Source: Rufibacter glacialis (GTDB lineage: Bacteria; Bacteroidota; Bacteroidia; Cytophagales; Hymenobacteraceae). From it: a stretch of DNA of 64,000 nt. The notes beneath the pieces are model-generated. The model did not search any database. It was not told the origin of the DNA and saw only the letters and a program-made list of their open reading frames with translations. The stretch is taken from NCBI RefSeq assembly GCF_008271745.1, contig NZ_VKKZ01000019.1:124001-188000 (forward strand), given 5' to 3'. A program made the position numbers and the translations under genes. Positions 45,762-54,122 of the stretch are shown one piece after another; positions within the stretch are counted from its first letter, which is position 1; each line of letters starts with the position of its first letter.

Positions 45762-47027
45762 ATGCAAACTCCGCTTCTAGAAAAACTAAGTATTTTGGCA
45801 GATTCTGCTAAATATGATGTTTCCTGCTCTTCCAGCGGCGGTAAGCGCAAGAACGAGGGGAAGGGCCTGGGCAACGCCGAAGGCATGGGCATTTGCCACA
45901 GCTATACCGAGGATGGCCGGTGCGTGTCTTTGCTCAAGATCCTGCTCACCAACTTCTGCATCTTTGACTGCGCCTACTGCGTGTCCCGCAAAAGCAATGA
46001 TGTGAAACGCGCCGCTTTCACCGTGCAGGAAGTAGTGGATCTGACCATCAATTTCTACCGCCGTAACTACATAGAAGGACTGTTCCTGAGCTCCGGAATC
46101 TTCAAGAACGCCGACTATACCATGGAGCGCCTGGTACGGGTGGCCAAGAAGCTGCGCCAGGAGCACAAGTTCAACGGCTACATCCACCTCAAGACCATAC
46201 CTGGGGCCAGTGAAGAACTGGTGAAGGAAGCAGGCTTGTACGCCGATAGACTCAGCGTGAACATTGAGTTGCCCACCGAGGAGAGTCTGCAGGCCCTGGC
46301 GCCGGAGAAGAATTTCAAGGAGGTGCTCACGCCCATGGGCCACATCAAAGACCAGCTGGTGCTGGTGAAAGAAGAGAAGAAGCTGTTCAAGTCCACGCCT
46401 TCCTTCGCACCCGCCGGGCAAAGCACCCAACTGATTGTAGGGGCTACCGCTGAGAGCGACCGTCAAATCCTGACCCTCGCCGACGGCCTGTACCAGAACT
46501 TCCAGCTCAAGCGCGTGTACTACTCCGGGTACGTGCCGGTGGTGACCGACAGCCGCCTGCCCATTATCAGTACGCCGCCCATTATCAGGGAGAACCGGCT
46601 GTACCAGGCAGATTGGTTGGTGCGGCTCTACGGCTTTGGGGTGAATGAATTGCTAGACGAGCAGAACCCGCAGCTAGACCTGCAGATTGATCCTAAGCTG
46701 GCCTGGGCGCTGCGCAACCGGCATGTGTTCCCGCTGGAGATCAATACCGCCGACTATGAGATGATTCTGCGGGTGCCGGGTGTGGGAATCAAATCAGCGA
46801 AAAAGATAGTGTCGGCCCGCCGCTTTGCTCCCCTTACCTGGGAGCACCTGCGCCAGATAGGCGTGGTGCTGAAAAGGGCCAAGTATTTTATCACCTGCGG
46901 AGGGCGCAGTTTGGAGACGAGAGAATGGGACGAAGAAGCTATCCGAAGGAAAATCATCTTTGGCGAGAAAGGGAGCCGGGCCAGCCTGTGGGGCAGCCAA
47001 CTGGATCTGTTCCAGCAGGCCAGCTAA
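45762..47027 (+). CDS. radical SAM protein with helix-hairpin-helix motif, putative DNA modification/repair (TIGR03916 type)
   Basis: 421 residues from ATG 45762 (MQTPLLEKLSILADSAKYDV). The radical SAM cluster CIFDCAYC is near residue 64, in the context LKILLTNFCIFDCAYCVSRKSNDVKRA. A C-terminal HhH DNA-binding motif, LRVPGVGIKSAKKIVSARR, is near 340-358. These together define the family of putative DNA modification/repair radical SAM proteins, almost always encoded with a TIGR03915-type partner, which is found here at 47370. The chemistry on DNA is not known. Confidence 0.92.
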   Translation: MQTPLLEKLSILADSAKYDVSCSSSGGKRKNEGKGLGNAEGMGICHSYTEDGRCVSLLKILLTNFCIFDCAYCVSRKSNDVKRAAFTVQEVVDLTINFYRRNYIEGLFLSSGIFKNADYTMERLVRVAKKLRQEHKFNGYIHLKTIPGASEELVKEAGLYADRLSVNIELPTEESLQALAPEKNFKEVLTPMGHIKDQLVLVKEEKKLFKSTPSFAPAGQSTQLIVGATAESDRQILTLADGLYQNFQLKRVYYSGYVPVVTDSRLPIISTPPIIRENRLYQADWLVRLYGFGVNELLDEQNPQLDLQIDPKLAWALRNRHVFPLEINTADYEMILRVPGVGIKSAKKIVSARRFAPLTWEHLRQIGVVLKRAKYFITCGGRSLETREWDEEAIRRKIIFGEKGSRASLWGSQLDLFQQAS

Positions 47028-47107
47028 ACCAACCGCTAGCCACACCTCTTCTGCCTTATAAAAGAAAAAGCATTGTTTTTGTAAAACCACATAGAAATCT
47101 ACCCAAT

Positions 47108-47254
47108 ATGCCAACTTTAGCCAACCGCCAAACCGTAGCCCCTGTTTCTTTCCGTTGCAAACTGAGCACTTTGGTGCCTTACCTGCGCCAGTTGTCAGCC
47201 CAGCGCCATGAGAAAAACGGCGGCCGACATACTTCCATCCGCATCGCCTCTTAA
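47108..47254 (+). CDS. 48-residue basic peptide between the two DNA-repair partners (doubtful)
   Basis: An ATG-started frame, MPTLANRQTVAPVSFRCKLS, rich in Arg/Lys and ending GGRHTSIRIAS. It fits between the radical SAM gene and its partner on the same strand. It has no recognised domain and no clear ribosome binding site. It could be a small nucleic-acid-binding protein or a chance ORF. Confidence 0.3.
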   Translation: MPTLANRQTVAPVSFRCKLSTLVPYLRQLSAQRHEKNGGRHTSIRIAS

Positions 47255-47369
47255 GCCAGCCGAAGAAGGTGGTTGGGTAGCGGGTTAAAAGCCTGTGGCT
47301 CCGGGTCTTGCCTTCTTCAGAAACCACATGTAGTCTTTGTTCTTACTGTTGTTGATTTCTTTCCCCACC

Positions 47370-48206
47370 ATGTATTTCTACAGTTACGACGGTTCTTTTG
47401 ACGGCCTTCTCACGGTGGTGTTTGAAGCGTTTGAGCGCAAGGCATGGCCTACCCAGATCGGAAAAGAAGGAGAGGCCCCGCCCGGGATTTTCGCCACGCA
47501 CCATTTTGTGCCCACCCAGGAAGACAAAGCCAACCGGGTATGGGACGGCTTAGGAAAGAAGCTTTCTGCTGCTGCCCGGGAGAACGTGTACAAAGCCTTT
47601 CTCTGGGAACAGCCCGGCTTTGAGATGCTGATTTTTCAGTTCGTGCGCCTGGTTTTTACCAGTGCCCAGCAAGGGGTAGAGGAGAACTTCACCCAGCCCT
47701 GCGTGCAGAAGATGGCCGCCGTAGGCAAGCAGATGTTCCGGGAGAAACACCGCATGGAGGCCTTTGTCCGGTTCCAGCGGTCGCAGGATGGCTTGTATGT
47801 GGCCCCCATCAACCCAGATTTCAACGTGCTTCCGCTGGTGGTGCCGCATTTTGAGAAACGGTACGCCGACCAGCACTGGCTTATCTATGATGTGCGCCGG
47901 CAGTACGGAGCCTATTATGACCTGGAGCAGGTGCACCTGATCACTTTGGAGGAGGCGCCGCCCAGCCTCCGGAAAGGCCAACTCTCCCCGGATATCCTCA
48001 CGGCGGTGGAGCCTCTTTACCAGCAATTGTGGCAAGCCTATTTTGACCACGTGAACATCCCGGAACGGAAGAACCCCAAACTGCACCTCCGCCACCTGCC
48101 CAAGCGCTACTGGAAATACCTCACCGAGAAAAAGCCCCGCATTCAGGCGCATCAGCCTATCCAGAACAAGCAGGTGCCTACCGCTGTGCCCCGGTTAAAG
48201 GCGTAG
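47370..48206 (+). CDS. TIGR03915-family putative DNA metabolism protein, partner of the radical SAM/HhH protein
   Basis: 278 residues from ATG 47370 (MYFYSYDGSFDGLLTVVFEAFERK), which matches the typical start of the family; the frame extends to a TTG 11 codons upstream. Signatures are VYKAFLWEQPGFEMLIFQFVRL, KEKHRMEAFVRFQRSQDGLYVAPINPDFNVLPLVVPHF-like segments (present in pieces), and YRRQYGAYYDLE-like text as VRRQYGAYYDLEQVHL. A C-terminal basic tail follows (KRYWKYLTEKKPRIQ). Family members may be uracil-DNA-glycosylase-related; the activity is unproven. Encoded 342 bp after its radical SAM partner. Confidence 0.88.
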   Translation: MYFYSYDGSFDGLLTVVFEAFERKAWPTQIGKEGEAPPGIFATHHFVPTQEDKANRVWDGLGKKLSAAARENVYKAFLWEQPGFEMLIFQFVRLVFTSAQQGVEENFTQPCVQKMAAVGKQMFREKHRMEAFVRFQRSQDGLYVAPINPDFNVLPLVVPHFEKRYADQHWLIYDVRRQYGAYYDLEQVHLITLEEAPPSLRKGQLSPDILTAVEPLYQQLWQAYFDHVNIPERKNPKLHLRHLPKRYWKYLTEKKPRIQAHQPIQNKQVPTAVPRLKA

Positions 48207-48349
48207 ACGCAGGGAGGTGGTTTAAAGCTATGTTCAGGGAGAATAGATTGAAAGGTGAAAACCTGCCTAAGAGGTGCAGCAGCAAGGTCAGGTAATTTCC
48301 TCCCCCGTACCTCTTCCCCTAGCTCCCCCTCAACACTGCTTACTCAAAC

Positions 48350-48383
48350 GACCTCGTAGCGTCCGAAGGTCCTTCGAGTGTCT
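48350..48383. repeat. family B repeat, copy 1
   Basis: GACCTCGTAGCGTCC then GAAGGTCCTTCGAGTGTCT, a diverged copy of the 35-bp unit described at 57532-57566. Confidence 0.65.
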
Positions 48384-48489
48384 CCGCCCACAGCCTCCCC
48401 ATCACGGAAACCAGGCAGGATCCATCTAAATAGGAAAGCCACAAGAGTTGCCCTTCTTCCTAGCAATACCCTTTTTCAGCAATGCGTGG

Positions 48490-48515
48490 GAGACAAGGCA
48501 GTGCCTGGTCTCTAC
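48490..48515. repeat. family C palindrome, copy 1
   Basis: GGAGACAAGGCA and TGCCTGGTCTCTAC; one mismatch to the copies at 62186 and 62312. The preceding AATGCG is also shared with 62312. Confidence 0.65.
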
Positions 48516-48523
48516 AGATTCTG

Positions 48524-48558
48524 TATTCCGGCTCTTTCCTGAAAAACATCCCTGAAAC
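48524..48558. repeat. family A palindrome, upstream of purN, copy 1
   Basis: TTCCGGCTCTTTCC and GAAAAACATCCCTGAAAC. Confidence 0.55.
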
Positions 48559-48607
48559 ACCTCTTGTCCTCTTTTAAAAAGGGGAAGCGGTCTTTTTTAC
48601 CTTTTTT

Positions 48608-48637
48608 GCCTGTTTATTATAAAATACCCCAGAAACA
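48608..48637. repeat. family A palindrome, upstream of purN, copy 2
   Basis: GCCTGTTTATTA and AAAATACCCCAGAAAC; ends 2 bp before the purN -7 box, so it occupies the -10 to -40 region of that promoter. Confidence 0.45.
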
Positions 48638-48638
48638 C

Positions 48639-48646
48639 TATCTTTG
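48639..48646 (+). promoter_or_regulatory. purN promoter -7 box
   Basis: TATCTTTG, an exact TAnnTTTG match, 27 bp before the TTG start codon of purN; the predicted leader is about 20 nt. Confidence 0.6.
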
Positions 48647-48672
48647 CTCTTCCATCCGCAGTACTAGCCGTT

Positions 48673-49284
48673 TTGGGTACCTCTTCTAAGAAAAAGAACA
48701 TCGTTATTTTCGCTTCCGGGTCCGGGAGCAATGCCCAGCGTCTGTTGGAGCAGTTCGCGCACCACCCGCACATACAGGTGGCGGCCCTTTTCTCCAACAA
48801 CCCACAGGCCTTCGCCTTACAGCGTGCCCAGAATTTTGGGGTGCCCACGGCCGTGTTTGACCGCGCCGCGCTTAGGGCCGGCGAGGTACAGCAGCAGGTA
48901 CAGGCTTACGCCCCTGACCTGATTGTGCTGGCCGGGTTCCTTTGGCTGTTGCCGGCAAGCTTTGTGCAGGCTTTCCCTAATAAGATCATCAATATCCATC
49001 CCTCGTTGCTGCCCAAGTTTGGCGGGAAAGGCATGCACGGCCAGCACGTGCACCAGGCGGTGATTGAGGCGCAGGAAACCCAGACGGGCATCACCATCCA
49101 TTATGTGAACGAGCATTATGATGAGGGGGCGCCTATCTTCCAGGAGTTCTGCCCCGTGCAACCGCACGACACCTGTGAGACCCTGGCCGCCCGCGTGCTC
49201 ACCCTGGAGCACCAGCACCTGCCCCGCGTGGTAGAGGAATTGCTCTCGGCAGACAAAGACAGCCCCCAAACGCCCGCCGCCTAA
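48673..49284 (+). CDS. purN: phosphoribosylglycinamide formyltransferase
   Basis: 203 residues. The frame begins at TTG 48673 (MGTSSKKKNIVIFASGSGSNAQ); no ATG lies near the conserved N-terminus, and the -7 box just upstream supports TTG as the start. Signatures: IVIFASGSGSNAQRLLEQF, and the active site INIHPSLLPKFGGKGMHG with the catalytic Asn/His and, later, Asp in YDEGAPIFQE. It formylates GAR in purine synthesis using 10-formyl-THF. purH follows on the same strand. Confidence 0.94.
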   Translation: MGTSSKKKNIVIFASGSGSNAQRLLEQFAHHPHIQVAALFSNNPQAFALQRAQNFGVPTAVFDRAALRAGEVQQQVQAYAPDLIVLAGFLWLLPASFVQAFPNKIINIHPSLLPKFGGKGMHGQHVHQAVIEAQETQTGITIHYVNEHYDEGAPIFQEFCPVQPHDTCETLAARVLTLEHQHLPRVVEELLSADKDSPQTPAA

Positions 49285-49511
49285 CCCTCCGGAAAAGAGA
49301 TGAAGCACCTGACACGGCCCTATGATTTGCTCCTGCAGTCCCGCGCGTGTCTTCTGCGGCCGGCTTTCCTGCCTTTTGCCGTTTCCGCTGCTTTCTGTTT
49401 TTGGCCCCAGATCCTTTGCCTGACATGGGCCCGGTACCTCTGTGCCTGGCCGTTTACGCATTCCCAGCGGGGGATGGGCTTTCCATTTAACCTACATTTT
49501 TCGCAAACTAT

Positions 49512-51041
49512 ATGAATTCCGTTAAAATCAAATCTGCCCTTATCTCGGTGTACTACAAAGATGGCCTGGAGCCGTTGGTGCGCGAGTTGCAGAAACAAGG
49601 CGTGACCTTTTATTCTACCGGCGGTACCCAAACGTTCCTGGAAGGCCTGGGCGCTGAGGTGGTGGCCGTTGACAGCGTCACCGACTACCCGTCTATCTTT
49701 GGCGGACGCGTGAAAACCCTGCACCCCAAGATCTTCGGGGGGATTCTGCACCGCCGCAACCACGAGCAAGACCAGCAGGAGGTGCAACAGTTTGAGATCC
49801 CAGCCCTGGACCTGGTGATCGTGGACCTGTACCCCTTTGAGGAAACCGTGGCTTCGGGCGCGCCCGAGGAAGACGTGATCGAGAAAATTGACATTGGCGG
49901 TATTTCCCTGATCCGGGCGGCGGCCAAGAACTTCCAGGATGTGTTGATTGTGTCTTCGCGCGAGCAGTACGGCGAGGTGGTGGAGTTGCTGCAAGCCAAG
50001 GAAGGCAGCACAGAGCTGGCTGACCGAAAGCGTTTCGCGGCCAAAGCCTTTGATATCTCTTCGCACTATGACACGCACATTTTCAACTACCTGAGCCAGG
50101 AGCAGGACTTAGCCCCGGCTTTCAAGCAGAGCGAGCGCCAAAGCCAGACCCTGCGCTACGGCGAGAACCCGCACCAAAACGGCACGTTCTACGGTGATTT
50201 AGAGGCTCTTTTTGACAAACTGAACGGAAAAGAACTGTCGTACAACAACCTGGTAGACGTAGACGCCGCCGTGCTGCTGATGGCGGAGTTCGCTGACCAG
50301 CCGGCCGTGGCTATCCTGAAACACACCAATGCCTGCGGCGTGGCCGTAGCCGATTCGCTGCACCAGGCGTACCTGAACGCCCTGGCCTGTGACCCGGTGT
50401 CGGCGTTTGGGGGCGTGATCATCACCAATAAAACCATAGACCTGGCTACCGCCGAGGAACTGAACAAGCTGTTCTTTGAGGTACTCATTGCCCCGGAATA
50501 TGACCAGGATGCGCTGGACTTGCTGAAAGGCAAGAAAAACCGGATCCTGCTGCGTCAGAAACCTGTTGCTTTGCCTGCCAAGTTATTCAAAACCCTGCTT
50601 AACGGGGTGATTGAGCAAGACAAAGATTTGGCCACTGAGACGGCCGCTGATTTCAAGCCGGTAACCCAGCGTTCGCCCTCTGAAGAAGAGGTGCAGGGGC
50701 TGGAGTTTGCCTTGAAAGTGTGCAAGCACACCAAGTCCAATACCATTGTGCTGGCGCGTGGCAACCAATTGCTGGCCAGCGGCGTGGGCCAGACCTCGCG
50801 CGTAGACGCGTTGAGGCAGGCCATTGAGAAAGCCAGAGGGTTTGGGTTTGACCTGCAGGGTGCCGTGATGGCCTCAGACGCTTTCTTCCCGTTCCCAGAC
50901 TGCGTGGAGATTGCCGCCGAAGCCGGCATCACTGCCGTGGTACAGCCGGGCGGTTCCATCAAAGACCAGGATTCTATTCAGGCCTGCGATGCACGTAACA
51001 TGGCCATGGTCATGACCGGCGTGCGCCACTTCAAACACTAA
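49512..51041 (+). CDS. purH: bifunctional AICAR formyltransferase / IMP cyclohydrolase
   Basis: 509 residues, as usual for PurH. The N-terminal IMP cyclohydrolase (MGS-like) domain (about 1-190) has SVYYKDGLEPLVRELQ, STGGT and GGRVKTLHPKIFGGIL. The C-terminal transformylase domain has LRYGENPHQ, VAILKHTNACGVA (the Lys-His pair), and ends MTGVRHFKH. It catalyses the last two steps of IMP synthesis. It lies 227 bp after purN and is followed by a strong terminator. Confidence 0.97.
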   Translation: MNSVKIKSALISVYYKDGLEPLVRELQKQGVTFYSTGGTQTFLEGLGAEVVAVDSVTDYPSIFGGRVKTLHPKIFGGILHRRNHEQDQQEVQQFEIPALDLVIVDLYPFEETVASGAPEEDVIEKIDIGGISLIRAAAKNFQDVLIVSSREQYGEVVELLQAKEGSTELADRKRFAAKAFDISSHYDTHIFNYLSQEQDLAPAFKQSERQSQTLRYGENPHQNGTFYGDLEALFDKLNGKELSYNNLVDVDAAVLLMAEFADQPAVAILKHTNACGVAVADSLHQAYLNALACDPVSAFGGVIITNKTIDLATAEELNKLFFEVLIAPEYDQDALDLLKGKKNRILLRQKPVALPAKLFKTLLNGVIEQDKDLATETAADFKPVTQRSPSEEEVQGLEFALKVCKHTKSNTIVLARGNQLLASGVGQTSRVDALRQAIEKARGFGFDLQGAVMASDAFFPFPDCVEIAAEAGITAVVQPGGSIKDQDSIQACDARNMAMVMTGVRHFKH

Positions 51042-51061
51042 GCCTACCACTACCGCTTGAT

Positions 51062-51104
51062 CAGAAAGCCCGGCCCCCACTGAGGAGCCGGGCTTTCTGT
51101 TTTT
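51062..51104 (+). terminator. terminator of purH
   Basis: A perfect 13-bp stem CAGAAAGCCCGGC (51062-51074) with 51087-51099, followed by TTTTT; 20 bp after the stop. Confidence 0.9.
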
Positions 51105-51531
51105 CTCCTTTTTTGAGAAAATCAGCGGAAAAATGGGTGCTTGCCATGGCTCCCTCTGCTGGTATAAATCTAATTTTGGTCCACCTGGGCAGCAGGTGGC
51201 GTAGCCCAGAAAAGTGGAAGCCCTTCTGAGAAAAGGCCAAGCAAGCCACCAAGGGTAGGGGAGTGCCCGGCATTATTTTGCGGCCCAAGGGGCAATAAGC
51301 AAGCCAGACATTCGTCTTTGGGTAGCGTGGCCGCCGCAGTTTTGGTGAGTATGTCCGGGCTTTGAGGGTGTTAGATAGGGTAAACTGTTGTAAGATAGCG
51401 GGTTGTGGGTTCGTTGGGGGAGGTGTCCCTAGGTAACGGCAGCGGCGGTGGGCTAATTTTTTCGGGTCTGTTTCAGCGGTTCTTCTGATTATTCGGTATA
51501 AGGAAGCAGGCAGAAGCACGGGGGACAAGGG
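51105..51531. other. 430-bp gap with a possible unassigned transcript start
   Basis: No credible frame. TAATTTTG at 51171-51178 matches the -7 consensus and is followed by a hairpin CCACCTG/CAGGTGG (51181-51199). The sequence does not resemble RNase P, tmRNA, SRP or 6S RNA as far as I can judge. Confidence 0.35.
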
Positions 51532-51569
51532 CGCGTTTTTAGGCCGTTTTCCAGGAAAAAGGCCTAAAT
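51532..51569. repeat. family A palindrome upstream of mreB
   Basis: CGCGTTTTTAGGCCGTTTTCC and GGAAAAAGGCCTAAA, a strong copy 45 bp before the mreB -7 box. Confidence 0.8.
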
Positions 51570-51613
51570 CTGAACTGTCTCACGCTCAAGCGAAATTATT
51601 GGCGGGAAATACG

Positions 51614-51621
51614 TAATTTTG
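51614..51621 (+). promoter_or_regulatory. mreB operon promoter -7 box
   Basis: TAATTTTG matches TAnnTTTG exactly, 77 bp before the mreB ATG. No TTG at the standard spacing was found. Confidence 0.55.
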
Positions 51622-51697
51622 CCCTATTGTAGTACCTTGTAGAGAAAAATAGATTTCATATATAGCATTCTAACTGTGAATGCACCACGGACAAATA

Positions 51698-52726
51698 ATG
51701 GGATTATTTAATTTTTTCACTTCCGATATAGCGATTGACTTGGGGACGGCCAACACCCTGATCATCTATAACGATAAAATTGTAGTAGACGAACCTTCCA
51801 TCATAGCCCTTGACCGCAGAACCAACAAAGTGTTGGCGGTGGGGCGGGAGGCGCAGCAAATGCACGAGAAAACCCACGAAAACATCAAAACCATCCGTCC
51901 GCTCAAAGATGGCGTGATCGCCGATTTCACTGCCGCGGAGATGATGATCAGGGGGTTGATCAAAATGATTGACAAAGGCAAGAGACGCCTGTTCCAACCT
52001 TCTTACCGCATGGTCGTGTGCATTCCGTCGGGTATTACCGAGGTGGAGAAACGCGCCGTGAAAGACTCTTGCGAGCACGCAGATGCCCGTGAGGTCTGGA
52101 TGATCCAGGAGCCCATGGCCGCGGCCATAGGTATTGGCATTGACGTGGAGCAGCCTGTGGGCACCATGGTGGTAGACATAGGAGGCGGTACCACAGAGAT
52201 CGCCGTGATCGCCTTGTCTGGTATTGTGTGCGACCAGTCCATTCGGGTAGCCGGAGACACGTTCAACAAAGACATTCTGGACCACATGCGCCGCCAGCAC
52301 AACCTGCTGATTGGCGAGCGTTCCGCGGAGAAAATCAAAATTGAGGTTGGGGCCGTGCTCACTGAGCTGGATAACCCTCCCGCTGACTTTGAGATCAGGG
52401 GCCGTGACTTGATGACGGGTATCCCGAAGGTGATCAAGGTGACCTACCAGGAAATCGCGATTGCCCTGGACAAATCCGTGTCCAAGATTGAGGAAGCCGT
52501 GCTCAAGGCCCTGGAGATCGCTCCCCCAGAGCTTTCCGCCGATATCTACGACAACGGGATTCACCTGATTGGCGGCGGCGCGCTGCTGAGAGGCCTGGAC
52601 AAGCGTTTGGCCGCTAAAACCAAACTTCCCATCCACATTGCGGAAGATCCACTCAGAGCGGTGGTGCGGGGTACCGGCGCAGCCGTGAAAAATATTGAGG
52701 CGTTCCGCAACGTGCTGTTGAGCTAA
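51698..52726 (+). CDS. mreB: rod-shape-determining actin homologue MreB
   Basis: 342 residues from ATG 51698 (MGLFNFFTSDIAIDLGTANTLI); an upstream ATG at 51680 adds six atypical residues. Actin-fold signatures: DLGTANT (phosphate 1), VVDIGGGTTEIAVIALSG (phosphate 2) and LIGGGALLRGLDKRL (adenosine). MreB filaments guide peptidoglycan synthesis on the inner membrane. First gene of mreB-mreC-mreD-pbp2-rodA, all closely spaced. Confidence 0.97.
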   Translation: MGLFNFFTSDIAIDLGTANTLIIYNDKIVVDEPSIIALDRRTNKVLAVGREAQQMHEKTHENIKTIRPLKDGVIADFTAAEMMIRGLIKMIDKGKRRLFQPSYRMVVCIPSGITEVEKRAVKDSCEHADAREVWMIQEPMAAAIGIGIDVEQPVGTMVVDIGGGTTEIAVIALSGIVCDQSIRVAGDTFNKDILDHMRRQHNLLIGERSAEKIKIEVGAVLTELDNPPADFEIRGRDLMTGIPKVIKVTYQEIAIALDKSVSKIEEAVLKALEIAPPELSADIYDNGIHLIGGGALLRGLDKRLAAKTKLPIHIAEDPLRAVVRGTGAAVKNIEAFRNVLLS

Positions 52727-52738
52727 GCACCGGCGCCC

Positions 52739-53605
52739 ATGCGGAAACTATTAATTTTCATCTTCCGGATAAGGGCTTTCTTGGTGTTTCTGCTGCTGGA
52801 AGGCGTGTCTCTGTACCTGCTGTACCGAAGCAACGCCTACCACAATGCGGCGTTCTACCAATCGTCTAACTATTACGTGGGGCGGGTACTGGAGCTCCAG
52901 AGCCAGGTGTCTGATTATTTCCGGCTCACGGAGATCAACCAGGGGCTGGCCCAGGAAAACGCCCTGTTGCGGGCCCAGCTCACGCAGATCCAGGAACAGC
53001 AGCTGAACGACAGCCTGGGCACCGTGAAAGACTCGCTGTTTGCTGGGGTTGACTCGCTGGGACCAGCGGTGTTCACGTACCGTCCGGCCCGCGTCACCAG
53101 TAATTCTGTGCGGGGGCTGAACAACCACCTGGCCCTTAATGTGGGGTCAGATGCGGGTATACGGGCGGGCATGGGCGTTTTGACCGCCAACGGCATTGTA
53201 GGCCGGGTCAAGGCCGTGTCAAAGCATTACGCCACCGTGACCTCGCTGCTGCATTCCCAGACCCTTATCTCCGTGAAACTGAAGCGGAACCAGAGCCTGG
53301 GCTCCATCCGCTGGGACACGGAGAACCCTGAGACGGCCAGCCTGCATTATATTCCGCTGAGCGAGAAGATCTTCAAAGGCGATTCGGTGGTGACCTCGGG
53401 TGCCGGGGGCATTTACCCGCCGGGTATCCTGGTGGGCCGCGTGATCAGCGTGCGCAAGGAACTGGACAAGAGTTTTTACACGATCTTGGTACGCCTGGCC
53501 GTTGACTTTGAGAAGCTTTCCTACGTGTACGTGGTAGAAAACAAACGCAAGCCTGAGCTGGACAGCCTACTGATCAGGTCTGGCATAACCGAAGCGAATG
53601 AATAA
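52739..53605 (+). CDS. mreC: rod shape-determining protein MreC
   Basis: 288 residues. One N-terminal transmembrane segment (about 8-28, RIRAFLVFLLLEGVSLYLLY), then a coiled-coil region (about 50-90, LAQENALLRAQLTQIQEQQL) and two beta-barrel domains in the periplasm (GIVGRVKAVSKHYATVTSLLH; VVTSGAGGIYPPGILVGRV). It links MreB to the cell-wall synthases. It starts 12 bp after mreB and overlaps mreD by 8 bp. Confidence 0.95.
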   Translation: MRKLLIFIFRIRAFLVFLLLEGVSLYLLYRSNAYHNAAFYQSSNYYVGRVLELQSQVSDYFRLTEINQGLAQENALLRAQLTQIQEQQLNDSLGTVKDSLFAGVDSLGPAVFTYRPARVTSNSVRGLNNHLALNVGSDAGIRAGMGVLTANGIVGRVKAVSKHYATVTSLLHSQTLISVKLKRNQSLGSIRWDTENPETASLHYIPLSEKIFKGDSVVTSGAGGIYPPGILVGRVISVRKELDKSFYTILVRLAVDFEKLSYVYVVENKRKPELDSLLIRSGITEANE

Positions 53606-54122
53606 TTTTAGGTTCATACACTTAGTGCAGTTTGTGGTGTTGATGAGCCTGCAGGTGCTGCTCATGCGCAACCTGGTGCTGTTTGAGACCGGGTTCTGCT
53701 TTGTCTACATCGGGTTCATCCTGTTCCTGCCCATTGAGATGGACAAGGTGCTGCTGCTGCTGCTGGGCTTTATCTGCGGGTTTACCATTGACCTGTTCTA
53801 TGACACCTCTGGGGTGCATGCCGCCGCCACGGTGCTCATGGCTTACCTGCGCCCCTCCATGCTCAAACTGCTCACGCCCCGTGACGGGTATGAGGTGTCT
53901 GACCATGCCAGTCTGCCCTCTATGGGGTGGCAATGGTTTCTCACCTATGGCCTGGTGCTTATCTTTGTGCACCATTTCACCATGTTTTTTCTGGAGCTCA
54001 ACGGATTTAAACTGATTGGTTTTACGTTAGCCAAGATAGTCGCCAGTACCCTGTTCACCGGAACCGTGCTGGTGATCTTTCAAATGTTATTTTTTGAGCG
54101 AAGGGCAAGAGGTTTTAGATGA
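53598..54122 (+). CDS. mreD: rod shape-determining membrane protein MreD
   Basis: 174 residues with about five transmembrane segments. The family-like part is LPIEMDKVLLLLLGFICGFTIDLFYDTSGVHAAATVLMAYLRP (in pieces). Low sequence conservation is normal for MreD; position between mreC and pbp2 supports the call. The start codon overlaps the end of mreC, and the stop overlaps the ATG of pbp2 (ATGA). Confidence 0.88.
   Translation: MNNFRFIHLVQFVVLMSLQVLLMRNLVLFETGFCFVYIGFILFLPIEMDKVLLLLLGFICGFTIDLFYDTSGVHAAATVLMAYLRPSMLKLLTPRDGYEVSDHASLPSMGWQWFLTYGLVLIFVHHFTMFFLELNGFKLIGFTLAKIVASTLFTGTVLVIFQMLFFERRARGFR

Noticed and set aside
49300-49515. 71-codon frame between purN and purH
   Set aside because: It overlaps the purH start, is rich in Cys, Trp and Phe without pattern, and fills the expected purH leader.
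51105-51697. Search for RNase P, tmRNA, SRP or 6S RNA in the purH-mreB gap
   Set aside because: None of the diagnostic conserved cores could be found.
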